Assembly (NCBI RefSeq): GCF_002002885.1
Contig: NZ_CP019510.1
Coordinates: forward strand, 4,154,001 to 4,218,000
Length of the DNA: 64,000 bases
Source: Janthinobacterium sp. LM6
GTDB taxonomy: Bacteria; Pseudomonadota; Gammaproteobacteria; Burkholderiales; Burkholderiaceae_D
Direction of reading: 5' to 3'
In this document: positions 46,018-54,237 of the stretch, piece by piece
How the letters are laid out: each line of letters opens with the position of its first letter
Numbering within the stretch: position 1 is the first letter of the stretch
Made by a program: the position numbers and the translations under genes
Notes under the pieces: generated by a model
The model's database searches: none
Seen by the model: the letters and a program-made list of their open reading frames with translations, nothing else
Told to the model about the DNA's origin: nothing

Positions 46018-48149
46018 TGCCTACTTTTAAATTCACCAGCCCAGATGGAAAAAGATATTCCGTCGATGGACCAGATGGCGCCACCGAGCAGGAGGCATTC
46101 CAAATGCTGCAGTCACAGCTTGGCGCAGGGCCCCAGGTGCCAGCACCTGCCAAGCCATTCGGTCAGCAGTTGAATGACAATATCGCCGACATCCCGCGTC
46201 AGGCAGGGCTCACCGCCCGCTACGGCATCGAAGGCGTCGGCGGGGCACTGAACATGCTAGCGACGCCCGTCCGTGCCGGCCTGAACTTGCTCCTGCCGAA
46301 GCAGCAGACGCTACCCGGCTTGGTGGCCGGAGCCTCTCGACGTGATGCCATTCAGCCCATCAACTTCAAGGGACTTGCTGATGCTGTTGGCCTGCCAGAA
46401 CCTCGCAATGCCCTTGAGCGCGTCGTCAGCGACGCATCGCGCACGGTGGCGGGCGGCCTGGTGCCGATGGCGGCGGCTGGCCGCATCGCCCAAGGCGCCA
46501 GTGGCGTGACAAAAGGTGTTGCTCAGACACTTTCGGCAAACCCATTGCAGCAGCTCGTCTCTGCGGGGAGTGCGGGTGGAGCCGGCGGTTATGTGCGTGA
46601 GACTGGTGGCAACGATTCATCGCAGATGCTGGCGAGTGTAGCGGCTGGCGTGGCAGCGCCGCTGGCGATGAACAAGCTCAGCCAAGTGGCCGGTGCGGTT
46701 GGCCGCATGGCGCGCCCACAGGCACCGCCACCTGCTCAAATCGATATCCATATCAACAATGCTTTGCAACCGAGCGGGATGACGCTGAACGATCTACCGG
46801 CCAGCGTGCAAGCAGGCATTCGCAAGGACGTGACCGAGGCCTTCAATATCGGCGGCTCGGTCACCCCCATGGCCGTGCGCCGGCTGGCCGACTACCGTTT
46901 GACCGGCGCCACGCCAACCGCTGCCGGCCTGACCGACAACCCCGCTGTAATCACCCAGCAGCGTAATCTGGCCAAGCTCGGCATCAACAGCAAGGACTCC
47001 GCGGCACAGGCCTTGGGACAAACCGAAAATGCCAACAACAGGGTGCTGATCAGCGGATTGAATGACCTGGGCGCTGGCACGCCGGATACCGCTATCTCGG
47101 GCGGCCGCCGTGTAATGGGTGCGCTGTCGAGCCGCAACGACGCGGCCAAGAGCGCCATCGATGCGCGCTATGCCGCAGCACGTGCGACCGATGGCCGCAG
47201 TGCGGCGCTTGATCCGCACACGTTCAGCAATCGGGCGAATGACGCACTCGATGAGGCATTGCTCGGCGGGAAACTGCCGGCTGACGTGAGAAGCCTGCTG
47301 AACAAGGCAGCCAGCGGCAAGATGCCGCTGACGGTCGACACTGCGGAACAGTTCAAGACGCGCATAGGGGACCTGCAGCGCTCGTCCACCGATGCCAGCG
47401 AGCGCAAGGCATTGGGACTTGTGCGCCAGGCGCTGGATGATACGCCGCTGCTCGATGGGCAAGGGCAAGACGCCATCAACGCCTTCAACCGGGCGCGCAG
47501 CTTGAACCGGGCATGGATGGGTATCGTGGAGAAAACGCCCGCGCTGCAAGCGGTACGCGATGGAATCGAACCCGACAAGTTCGTGCAACAGTTTATCGTC
47601 GGCGGCGGGGCGAAGGCAAACGTGGCCGACCTGGCCGCGCTGCGGCAGTCGGTGAAGGCAAGCCCGGATGCACTTCAGGCCGTCCGGGAACAGATCGCCG
47701 CGCACCTGAAGGCCAAGGCGCTGAACGGTGCCGCTGACGAAGTGGGCAACCTGAGCCAGTCGGCTTACAACAAGTCCTTGAACGCCATCGGCGACGAGAA
47801 ACTGGCATTGTTTTTCACCAGGCCGGAGGTCGACCAATTGCGCGCGATCGGGCGGGTGGCCAGTTATGAGCAGGTACAGCCGAGGGGCAGCGCGGTCAAC
47901 AACTCCAATACTGCGGCGGCCATTGGCAATATTTTTGACCGTCTTGCCGCCAGCTCGCTGCTGAGTAAGGTGCCATTTGGAAAGTCGCTGCAGGAGCCGA
48001 TCCAGAATATCGCGGTCGGGTTCAAATCAAGCGCGGCGATGAATGCGCCGAAAGCACTGGCGGGCAACGCATTGCAGCGCGCTGCAGGCCGCCCGGTGGG
48101 GCTGGCGATGTCGCCGGCCGTGCTCATGCAGCAGCAAGAGGAAAACTGA
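46017..48149 (+). CDS. Candidate phage internal virion (DNA-ejection) protein 2
   Basis: A 710-residue protein. The first 35 residues are a short strand-rich module (PTFKFTSPDGKRYSVDGPDGATEQEAFQML) seen at the start of several phage virion proteins. A Gly/Ala-rich, partly amphipathic middle (residues 60-220) could insert in membranes. The rest is helical. This matches large ejection proteins of podoviruses. It is coupled to the previous gene. A second reading would be a satellite-coded surface or toxin-delivery protein. Confidence 0.5.
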   Translation: MPTFKFTSPDGKRYSVDGPDGATEQEAFQMLQSQLGAGPQVPAPAKPFGQQLNDNIADIPRQAGLTARYGIEGVGGALNMLATPVRAGLNLLLPKQQTLPGLVAGASRRDAIQPINFKGLADAVGLPEPRNALERVVSDASRTVAGGLVPMAAAGRIAQGASGVTKGVAQTLSANPLQQLVSAGSAGGAGGYVRETGGNDSSQMLASVAAGVAAPLAMNKLSQVAGAVGRMARPQAPPPAQIDIHINNALQPSGMTLNDLPASVQAGIRKDVTEAFNIGGSVTPMAVRRLADYRLTGATPTAAGLTDNPAVITQQRNLAKLGINSKDSAAQALGQTENANNRVLISGLNDLGAGTPDTAISGGRRVMGALSSRNDAAKSAIDARYAAARATDGRSAALDPHTFSNRANDALDEALLGGKLPADVRSLLNKAASGKMPLTVDTAEQFKTRIGDLQRSSTDASERKALGLVRQALDDTPLLDGQGQDAINAFNRARSLNRAWMGIVEKTPALQAVRDGIEPDKFVQQFIVGGGAKANVADLAALRQSVKASPDALQAVREQIAAHLKAKALNGAADEVGNLSQSAYNKSLNAIGDEKLALFFTRPEVDQLRAIGRVASYEQVQPRGSAVNNSNTAAAIGNIFDRLAASSLLSKVPFGKSLQEPIQNIAVGFKSSAAMNAPKALAGNALQRAAGRPVGLAMSPAVLMQQQEEN

Positions 48150-48153
48150 ACGC

Positions 48154-48228
48154 CTACTTCCTGGATTCAAGCCAGGCGGTAATGAGCATGGCGATAAAAG
48201 CGCCCAACATGATCGGATCGTAGTGCAT
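48154..48228 (-). CDS. Possible 24-aa membrane peptide
   Basis: On the minus strand an ORF of 24 codons gives MHYDPIMLGAFIAMLITAW plus LESRK, a short N terminus, one hydrophobic segment and a charged tail. GGA lies 12 bases upstream, a weak ribosome-binding site. It sits tail-to-tail with the ejection-protein gene. Size alone makes chance occurrence possible. Confidence 0.25.
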   Translation of the reverse strand: MHYDPIMLGAFIAMLITAWLESRK

Positions 48229-48303
48229 GGTTTTTTCCGGCAAGCCTGTCGATCTGGCGATTATAGACGCTCTACCCATCGTGTTGATGATGGCCTTGCA
48301 CAG

Positions 48304-48372
48304 TACCTGCACCATGCTCCTATGGTGCAGGTATCATAGCAACCATATCGCACCAGCGAAGCAGCTGGTGCG
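48304..48372. repeat. Two perfect inverted repeats downstream of the resolvase gene
   Basis: TACCTGCACCAT and ATGGTGCAGGTA (48304-48315, 48322-48333) are 12-bp arms around a six-base loop. CGCACCAGC and GCTGGTGCG (48349-48357, 48364-48372) are nine-bp arms. They could end the resolvase transcript (stop at 48390) or bind a protein. No T run follows. Confidence 0.55.
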
Positions 48373-48389
48373 TGCACTCCCCCACCGGC

Positions 48390-48971
48390 CTATGCCGCAT
48401 CGGGCTGGGCCTTGAGTATCCGGCCAATGCTGGCGCGTGATATTTCATAGGTGCGTGCCAATTCGCTGATCGACGCGCCCTTTGCATGCTGCGCAATGAT
48501 GGCCAGCCGCTGGCTGTCATTTGTTTTGGCTGGGCGGCCCAACTCCGTTCCTTGCTGCTTGGCGCGCGCCAGTCCTGCCTGGGTACGCTCGACCAAAAGA
48601 TCTCGCTCCATTTCCGCGACGGCGCCCAGCATGGTCAGCATGAGTTTTCCGGCCGGCGAGGTCAGGTCCAGCTTACCGAGCTGCAGCACGATCACCTCGA
48701 TGCGGCGGGCGGCCAGCGCCTTGATGGTGGCGCCAACGTCCTGCGCATCACGGCCCAGGCGGTCAAGCTTGGATACAACCAGCGTTTCGCCAGCACGTAT
48801 CTGCTGCTGTAGCTGCGCAAACTGTGGCCGCTGCGCTGCTGGCACCTTTCCCGACACACCCTCGTCTGCGAACCAGTAATCGATCACGATCCCGGCGCGC
48901 TCAATCTCCTGGCGCTGGTTCTCGGTGGTCTGGTCTGCCGTGCTGACTCGGCCGTATGCGAAAGTTGCCAT
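48390..48971 (-). CDS. Serine recombinase, resolvase/invertase family
   Basis: A 193-residue small serine recombinase. The catalytic Ser is in FAYGRVSTADQTTENQ (about residue 9), with KLDRLGRDAQD and the helical oligomerisation region. A C-terminal helix-turn-helix (RLAIIAQHAKGASISELARTYEISRASIGRIL) follows. Start 48971 has GGAGATAG upstream on the minus strand. Such enzymes resolve multimers or cointegrates, or invert DNA. Clustered TGTTCA half-sites directly upstream (48996-49110) look like its res site, so it probably also represses itself. Confidence 0.93.
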   Translation of the reverse strand: MATFAYGRVSTADQTTENQRQEIERAGIVIDYWFADEGVSGKVPAAQRPQFAQLQQQIRAGETLVVSKLDRLGRDAQDVGATIKALAARRIEVIVLQLGKLDLTSPAGKLMLTMLGAVAEMERDLLVERTQAGLARAKQQGTELGRPAKTNDSQRLAIIAQHAKGASISELARTYEISRASIGRILKAQPDAA

Positions 48972-48995
48972 TTCTATCTCCAAGGGTGAGCAAAC

Positions 48996-49110
48996 ATGTT
49001 CAATAACGTGTTCAATATATATGAACATGCCCATAAGTCAAAGGGGTATTTTATGAACAGTGCAATGAAGGGGTTTTATCGCATGTTCATAAACGGTCGT
49101 TTTTGAACAT
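48996..49110. promoter_or_regulatory. Candidate res site of the serine recombinase
   Basis: Two composite sites have the same ends, ATGTTCA and TGAACAT. One spans 33 bp (48996-49028), the other 28 bp (49083-49110). The 28-bp site is a near-perfect palindrome with a central GT and has the length of a resolvase crossover site. Further TGTTCA half-sites lie at 49009-49014 and, inverted, at 49054-49059. Placement just upstream of the recombinase gene is as in Tn3-type systems. Confidence 0.65.
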
Positions 49111-49312
49111 GTTGTTGAGACGCTGGTGCACTGGTTCAAGTGCGCGCAACATAGCCAGGACTACCATATTGTCGATATTGGCCATGCGCATGCCGTTTGA
49201 TGATGCTGGCAAGCTGGTCACTCGGCAACGGTGCGTGAATCAAATACTTACTGGCCAGGCTGCGATGGTACGGCCCGGCGTTACCTCAATGACGAAAAAT
49301 AGGAGCACGAGC

Positions 49313-49582
49313 ATGACACCTACCGAAATCGATGTCCTCACCAGACTCGCGGAAGCAATAGAAAAAATGCAGCGCACTCCACTACCGCTATCCATAGACC
49401 TTTGGGATATGGAAATGCTGGGGCAATACTTCAAGCGAAACCCGCAGGTCGTGCGCCAGAACATCGCCTGTCTTCCCAGCTTCCCAAAGGCGATCAGGCT
49501 GCCGACGAAAGCGAAATCGCATCCGCTGTACAGTGCAAAAGAGGTGGTCGAGTGGGCACAGCGCCACCGTGACAAAAACTGA
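49313..49582 (+). CDS. xis: Excisionase/AlpA-like helix-turn-helix protein
   Basis: An 89-residue protein with AGGAGC six bases before ATG 49313. A leading helix (PTEIDVLTRLAEAIEKMQ) is followed by a winged-helix pattern (LGQYFKRNPQVVRQNIACL, FPKAIRLPTKAKSHPLY, SAKEVVEWAQRHR) like excisionases and AlpA regulators. Its place 225 bp from attR supports a recombination-directionality role. The symbol is given by function, not by a close match. Confidence 0.6.
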   Translation: MTPTEIDVLTRLAEAIEKMQRTPLPLSIDLWDMEMLGQYFKRNPQVVRQNIACLPSFPKAIRLPTKAKSHPLYSAKEVVEWAQRHRDKN

Positions 49583-49732
49583 TACTCTGGCCCGGCGACG
49601 AATTTCAGCGTCTTCGCCAGACCTGCAGTTGTCGAGTGTCCCGCGCAGCGCAATCGATATAGGAGTTGGTATCGCAACAGCGATCCATCCGGGCCGTGAT
49701 CCCAAGCACGCAATACAGAGTACTTTTCTTTT

Positions 49733-49766
49733 TGACGGTACTTTTGACGGTATCTCAATGCCGTCA
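49733..49766. promoter_or_regulatory. Integrase arm-type repeats (right)
   Basis: TGACGGTA at 49733-49740 and 49745-49752, and inverted TGCCGTCA at 49759-49766 followed by CGG, match the motif cluster beside attL (34834-34886). Arm sites on both sides support the element boundaries. Confidence 0.6.
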
Positions 49767-49806
49767 CGGCGAAGAGTTAGCCATTCATGCGGGTTTCTGG
49801 TTCAGA

Positions 49807-49828
49807 TTCGATTCCGGCTCCGGCACCA
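49807..49828 (+). repeat. attR: duplicated tRNA-Leu 3' end
   Basis: TTCGATTCCGGCTCCGG followed by CACCA matches the tRNA-Leu 3' end at 34697-34719 except for one missing G. Only the tRNA tail is present, without the rest of the tRNA, as expected of the distal end of an integrated element. The distance to attL gives an element of about 15.1 kb. Confidence 0.8.
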
Positions 49829-50196
49829 GCGCACATGCGGCCAACAGAGATAGTACCCACTATTTCTCTCGTTCACGCCAGTTCCGCAAAACTTGCTCTG
49901 TTCCGCAAAAACTCTCCGATGCACCTGCAACGATCTCTCTCCACTTCGCCTGGATCTTCATTTTTTGTGGTAGACCGACAATTTTTGACCCGGCCTGAAC
50001 TTCCGCAAGGACTGCGCCAACAGTGCGAGGCCATCAATCATGCGCCAACTGCTTTCGCTTACCCTTCTGTGTACTGCGGCAGGTTGCGCGACAGGCAACC
50101 AAAGCGGCAACAAACCGTCTGCTTTTATTGGCCTGAACAGCTTCGCCCTCGCCGCCCGCTACGGCACGCCAACCAACTACCAATGCCAGCGCGACG
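49829..50196. other. Region between attR and an integrase stub; nothing recognised
   Basis: About 370 bp with AT-rich patches and no credible gene. A 61-codon ORF at 50040-50225 begins with a signal-like segment but has no ribosome-binding site and runs into the integrase remnant, so it is not called. Confidence 0.4.
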
Positions 50197-50370
50197 ATGA
50201 TGCAGGCGCTGGATATATCGCTTGAGCTAATCGACCGCTGCCAGAACCACGTTCTGCCGGGCAGTAAGGTGCGACGGCATTACATGCTGCATGACTATGC
50301 GGATGAGAAGCGAGCGGCATGGGATGGACTGGGTGGACGACTTACTGATCTGCTCACTGTAGCCATTTAG
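50197..50370 (+). pseudogene. C-terminal stub of a phage integrase
   Basis: Fifty-seven codons ending at TAG 50368-50370 encode ALDISLELIDRCQNHVL, then a segment with RRHYMLHDYADEKRAAWDGL. This is the characteristic last helix region of phage tyrosine integrases with a DUF4102-like N terminus. Nothing upstream in any frame continues it, so the rest has been deleted. It marks an older element integrated at this tRNA region. Confidence 0.7.
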
Positions 50371-50447
50371 GAATATGCAGATATTGTTGCTGCAAACATA
50401 AATATTTAGTGTAAAGTAAACATTTCTTTGAAGTATTTTAAAATATT

Positions 50448-50804
50448 ATGAGAACAGCAAGAAGAAGCTTAATACAAGAAGTTATGGACTCACTGGAGTC
50501 TGGAGAGTCGCCACCTCTGGATCGGTACTTTTCTTATCGTCACTTGGTGACCGACGAATGCCATATTTTTCATGGGAAATATAACCCCACCGAAAAAAAA
50601 TGTAGTATCGACAAAGATAGAACGTCAATATGTCAGAAAATGACGATCAAGACCGCGAAGGAGCAGGAGGCTGAAGAAGTATTTGAGTGCTTCAATGAAC
50701 AAGAGGCCCGTGAAAAATGCGCTAGACTCGGACGTGAAGTCTGTGGAATCTGCGTCAGCAATCTTTACTCAAACGTCGAGATGCTGATTGATCCCTACGA
50801 TTGA
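50448..50804 (+). CDS. AT-rich hypothetical protein, 118 aa
   Basis: A 118-residue, charged protein with seven cysteines spread through the last 80 residues (for example ECHIFHGKYN, KKCSIDKDRTSICQK, KCARLGREVCGICVS). It could bind metal. Base composition is low-GC compared with its neighbours, suggesting transfer. It converges with the spanin genes, three bases apart. No family recognised. Confidence 0.5.
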   Translation: MRTARRSLIQEVMDSLESGESPPLDRYFSYRHLVTDECHIFHGKYNPTEKKCSIDKDRTSICQKMTIKTAKEQEAEEVFECFNEQEAREKCARLGREVCGICVSNLYSNVEMLIDPYD

Positions 50805-50807
50805 CCC

Positions 50808-51077
50808 CTAACGGCATCCAGCAACAACCGCCTCCAGCTCACCCTCATATTTCCGGCCACGCGGCCAGTCCCGCGCCAGCGCCAGGACGATCTCGCCATC
50901 CGTCGCCGTCGCTGGCAACTTGTCGAATTCGTAGGCGGGCCGCTGTATTTCCATCTTTACACATGGTGTAAAGACTGGAACTTCGATGCGCTGGGCTGCC
51001 GGTGGTGCGCTGCCGCAGCCAGCCAGCAGCACAGCCATGGCCGAACTTGCCAATTTGGTCAAGTTGCCGATTTTCAT
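50808..51077 (-). CDS. Rz1-like outer spanin lipoprotein
   Basis: An 89-residue protein with a short signal and lipobox (AMAVLLAGCGSAPP) followed by a Pro-containing small periplasmic domain. Its ATG overlaps the stop of the i-spanin gene upstream (ATGA). Outer spanins pair with inner spanins to fuse the inner and outer membranes at the end of phage lysis. An inverted repeat with nine-bp arms (TCTTTACAC / GTGTAAAGA) lies inside the gene near 50954-50974. Confidence 0.75.
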   Translation of the reverse strand: MKIGNLTKLASSAMAVLLAGCGSAPPAAQRIEVPVFTPCVKMEIQRPAYEFDKLPATATDGEIVLALARDWPRGRKYEGELEAVVAGCR

Positions 51078-51469
51078 CGCACGCCCTCCAGCAGCATCCT
51101 GACGGCCGGCATCGCCTCGTCGCAGGTATTGGCGCGCACGCCAGCGATCTGCGCCAGGGTGGCATCATATTTCTTGCCCTTGGCAGCGGCCGCCACGTGG
51201 GCCGCCGCGCCGCGCTCCTGCGCCAGCAGCGTCGCCCGGGCCATGCCGTCGACAGCCAGGTTCTGCTCGGCGATCGATGTGCGCAGCTGCGCGCTGACGC
51301 CCTGCTCCTGCACCAGCGCCGCGCGCGCGACGTCGCGATCACCAGCGGCAAGCCACCAGCCGGTACCGGTGGAGCTGGCCACCAGCAACAGCACGGCGGC
51401 CAGCGCGATGGCTGCCGCCTTCCAGATGCCGCTGACGGCGGCGCCCGCCAGCGCGCCCAGGCCGCTCAC
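51074..51469 (-). CDS. Rz-like inner spanin
   Basis: A 131-residue protein with one N-terminal membrane helix (IALAAVLLLVASSTGTGWW) and an Ala/Gln-rich helical periplasmic part, the layout of an inner spanin. The GTG start overlaps the stop of the gene fragment upstream. It is the lysis partner of the protein at 50808. Confidence 0.75.
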   Translation of the reverse strand: MSGLGALAGAAVSGIWKAAAIALAAVLLLVASSTGTGWWLAAGDRDVARAALVQEQGVSAQLRTSIAEQNLAVDGMARATLLAQERGAAAHVAAAAKGKKYDATLAQIAGVRANTCDEAMPAVRMLLEGVR

Positions 51470-51660
51470 GACTCACTCCAATCCGGCAGCGGCACTGTCT
51501 GCCCTGCCAGCGCGTGCGTACAGTCACCCAGGAACTGGATCATGCCATCGGTGACGAAGCTGTGGCAGATGCCGCACTTGAAGGGCGAGGGTCGGCCGAA
51601 CCGCGCCTCATACGTGCACCAACACTCCTTCGCGTCGCTGTCAGCATGATGTATGCGATC
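51466..51660 (-). pseudogene. 3' fragment of a phage gene fused to the tape-measure remnant
   Basis: In the frame that ends TGA at 51466-51468 (overlapping the spanin GTG), the last about 60 codons read as real protein: KECWCTYEARFGRPSPF, then CGIC, DGMIQFLGDCTHALAGQ and TVPLPDW. The two Cys-x2-Cys-like pairs suggest a zinc site. No start is present, and upstream the sequence belongs to the tape-measure gene in another frame. This looks like a deletion joint at about 51630-51660. Confidence 0.6.
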
Positions 51661-52919
51661 TGGTCGCCCGTGAACTTGCCAGTGCCAGCCAATTCCGTTA
51701 CAACCTTCTTCGCCTCGCCAATACTCCCGTGCACGGCAGTCGCGGCATGCGCCAGTTCATTCAGCTTGTCGCTGGTAACCCCTGCGTAGTTGTTGGTCGA
51801 GATCAGGGCATTGTTCATTTCTCGCTGTGTGCTGGCGCCTTTGATCATTGCGTAGGCCACCGTACCCAGCGCGGCTGCAAAGCCCAGCACGGCCAGGCCG
51901 GTACTACTGAACAGCAAGCCTGCGGCGCCAGTCTGCTCGCCCAATACCATCATTGAGCCGCCAAAGCGCTGGAACTGCCCTTGGCTGAGCTCGTGCGCGA
52001 GAACCAACAACTCGCGCTTGGCGCTGGCTGATTGGAAGCTGAAGCCCTCCATGTGTCCGCCAGCTTTCTTGGCGCCTTCGCCAGTTTCGGCCAACTTGTT
52101 GATCAGTGGCGCCGCCGCATCGGAAACGCCCAGCTGAGCGGCGCGATATGCTTGCAGCTGCTGGGTCGACATGCCCAGCGTGGCCACCTGGTCCTGCAGG
52201 CTTTTGATAAAACGATCACCAGCGGCTGCCGCGCGATCCTGAGCGCCAGCAGCGTCGCGTGCAGCTCGTTCTTCGCGGTGCATCGCATCAATGCTGTTTC
52301 CCAAGGCTGCGGCCTTGGTCTGCGCGGCACTTCCAAGGCCAAGCTCGGCCGCACGATAACGCTCCAGTTCGCCCCGCGCCATTCCGAACGTGTCGATCTC
52401 GCGTTGCAGCTCGATCAGCATCCTGTGGTTGGATTCCTCCAGTGTGCGCGCAGCATCGGCCGCCTGCCGCATGATACGGGTCGTGTCGGCCATCGCACCG
52501 TTGTAGTCGGCCTGCTTCTTCCAAGTACGCTCGGTGGCATTGCCAAGACTATCAATCCCAGCGGCGGCGGCCTCACTACTACGCCAGACACCCATCGATG
52601 AGCCCATGAACCCATCGAGCGTGTTGCTGCCGCCCAGGAAGACCGTGCGAATGCGGGTGGCGGTTGCGCCCATTGCATCGATAGATGCCGACGCGGCGTC
52701 GACCTTTTGCACCACGCGCGCGCCGGCCTCGCCGACGGCATCGACGGCCGCCGCGCCTTCGGCAGTTTTCGCCTTGGCGTCAGCGCTTGCCTTCCCAAGC
52801 TTAACAATGGCCGACGTCGCGCTGTCGACCTTCTTCTCGACACCCTCAGGGCCGCGCTCCATGCGCCATCGCGGCTCCAGCCATTCTTCCAACATGGCAA
52901 TACAGGCATCATCGTCCAT
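51540..52919 (-). pseudogene. Phage tail tape-measure protein, truncated
   Basis: About 430 residues of a long helical tail tape-measure protein (EKKVDSATSAIVKLGKASAD, many Ala-rich heptads, SQGQFQRFGGSMMVLGEQTG, a hydrophobic LAVLGFAAALGTVAYAMI segment, NNALISTNNYAGVTSDKL). Full-length versions are far longer. After GKFTGDQIAYI it runs out of frame into the neighbouring gene fragment and stops at 51540. The N terminus (MDDDACIAMLEEW) is also not typical. No other tail genes remain, so this is prophage debris. Confidence 0.75.
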
Positions 52920-53161
52920 GGCAACCAACAGGGGTGCCGACGGAGCCCCCCATTTTCACCGTTGGCTGGCCGCAACGGCGGAGAGTAACGGTGCTGCGCA
53001 CCAACGAGGCTCGTATACAAGAGGCTAGCGCCACGCGCGGGCAACGAGGCGGACGACATCAGATAGCGTCATCAAAATATTGTAGCGTGTCGTAAACGTT
53101 CAAGACTTGCTTAAGCGACCAAACGATACTACCTCCATCTCATGCCAACCGAGGGAGTCTG

Positions 53162-53911
53162 ATGAGTACCGCTGTCATGTCCGCCTTGCGCGAAATTGAC
53201 GATTTATTAATAAATGAAATTTTCGGTGCAATATCTGTAGCCCTCGATGAGGTATGGAGCCCCAGCGCAACACAGGGAAAATCACACTCATGGATTCATA
53301 TGTCAATTCGTAAATTTCACCGCCTGTCGGCATGTGTCCTGGCGGCCTTTATATTGCTGCATATTGTTAATCACCTGATGGCCATTGCCGGCGCCCATGC
53401 GCACATCGCCTTCATGGAGGCGACGCGGCCACTCTATCGAAATGCCGTCGTCGAGCCGGTGCTGTTGGCGTGCGTGCTGTTTCAATGTGGCAGCGGAATA
53501 TGGATGGTGCTGCGGGGATGGAAAAAACGCTCCGGCTTCGTAGCGTGGCTGCAGGCCGGCTCAGGGATCTATCTGGCCCTCTTCCTGCTTTTTCATGTCG
53601 GCGCGGTCCTGTTTGGCCGCGCCGCGCTCAAGCTCGACACCAATTTTTACTATGCCGCAGCCGGTTTTGTGCTGATGCCATATGAATTGCTGTTTGCACC
53701 GTATTATTTCTTCGCAGTGTATGCGCTATTCACGCACCTGGGCTGTGCCGCATATTGGCAAGCCGAAACGCACTCGCCGCTGGTGCGCAGACTCGCCATC
53801 GGCGTTCCGGCAGGAGTCGGCCTGGTGGTCGCCCTGCTGATTTACCTGGCGCTAGCAGGCATGCTCTACCCGCTCGACATTCCCGCAAAATACCTGACTA
53901 TTTACCGGTAA
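53162..53911 (+). CDS. Membrane protein resembling cytochrome-b-type subunits
   Basis: A 249-residue protein with about five hydrophobic segments from residue 55 on. Histidines lie in or beside helices (RKFHRLSACV, LLHIVNHLM, LLFHVGAVLF), as in haem-binding subunits of succinate dehydrogenase or b-type cytochromes. The ATG at 53162 has GAGGGAG upstream, but the first 46 residues are not conserved-looking, and Met at 53300 (start of the RKFHRLS part) is a plausible alternative. No dehydrogenase subunits are adjacent, so the partner is unknown. Confidence 0.55.
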   Translation: MSTAVMSALREIDDLLINEIFGAISVALDEVWSPSATQGKSHSWIHMSIRKFHRLSACVLAAFILLHIVNHLMAIAGAHAHIAFMEATRPLYRNAVVEPVLLACVLFQCGSGIWMVLRGWKKRSGFVAWLQAGSGIYLALFLLFHVGAVLFGRAALKLDTNFYYAAAGFVLMPYELLFAPYYFFAVYALFTHLGCAAYWQAETHSPLVRRLAIGVPAGVGLVVALLIYLALAGMLYPLDIPAKYLTIYR

Positions 53912-54152
53912 GCGGGGCGCGAGCACACTGAGTCAGAACAGGCATGAAAAAAGGAAGCCGAACCATTTGCTTCTGCCAATTAGCCTGCACATTCTTTGTC
54001 CGATGGCGTACATAGTGCGCCATCATGCTCGTTATCCAGTTTCCAGGTTGCGCTGGTGCCGCCTCCCCTCATCGCTCCCCGTCAGTGCCTGCCCCCGCTG
54101 ACGTTTTTACAACAGTCCCCATCGCCCCGCTCCGTCCCCCGCGATTCCCTAC

Positions 54153-54178
54153 TGATATAATACTAGCAATCAACTAGT
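54153..54178 (+). promoter_or_regulatory. Extended -10 promoter with inverted repeat before the kinase-GGDEF gene
   Basis: TGA-TATAAT (54153-54161) is a consensus extended -10. It is directly followed by ACTAG-7 bases-CTAGT (54162-54178), an inverted repeat covering the expected transcription start, where a repressor could bind. The start codon is 60 bp further. The rest of the 326-bp gap shows no gene. Confidence 0.6.
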
Positions 54179-54237
54179 ACTCCGAGATGTGCGCCTCAAG
54201 GCTCCCGCAACCGTCTGTGTACCGCTAAGCCCTGCCC

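Noticed and set aside
50040-50225. A 61-codon plus-strand ORF with a signal-like start
   Set aside because: No ribosome-binding site, weak lipobox, and it overlaps the integrase remnant in another frame; likely chance.
53162-53911. Succinate dehydrogenase cytochrome b subunit as a firm call
   Set aside because: No sdh/frd partner genes nearby and length and N terminus do not fit; kept only as cytochrome-b-like.
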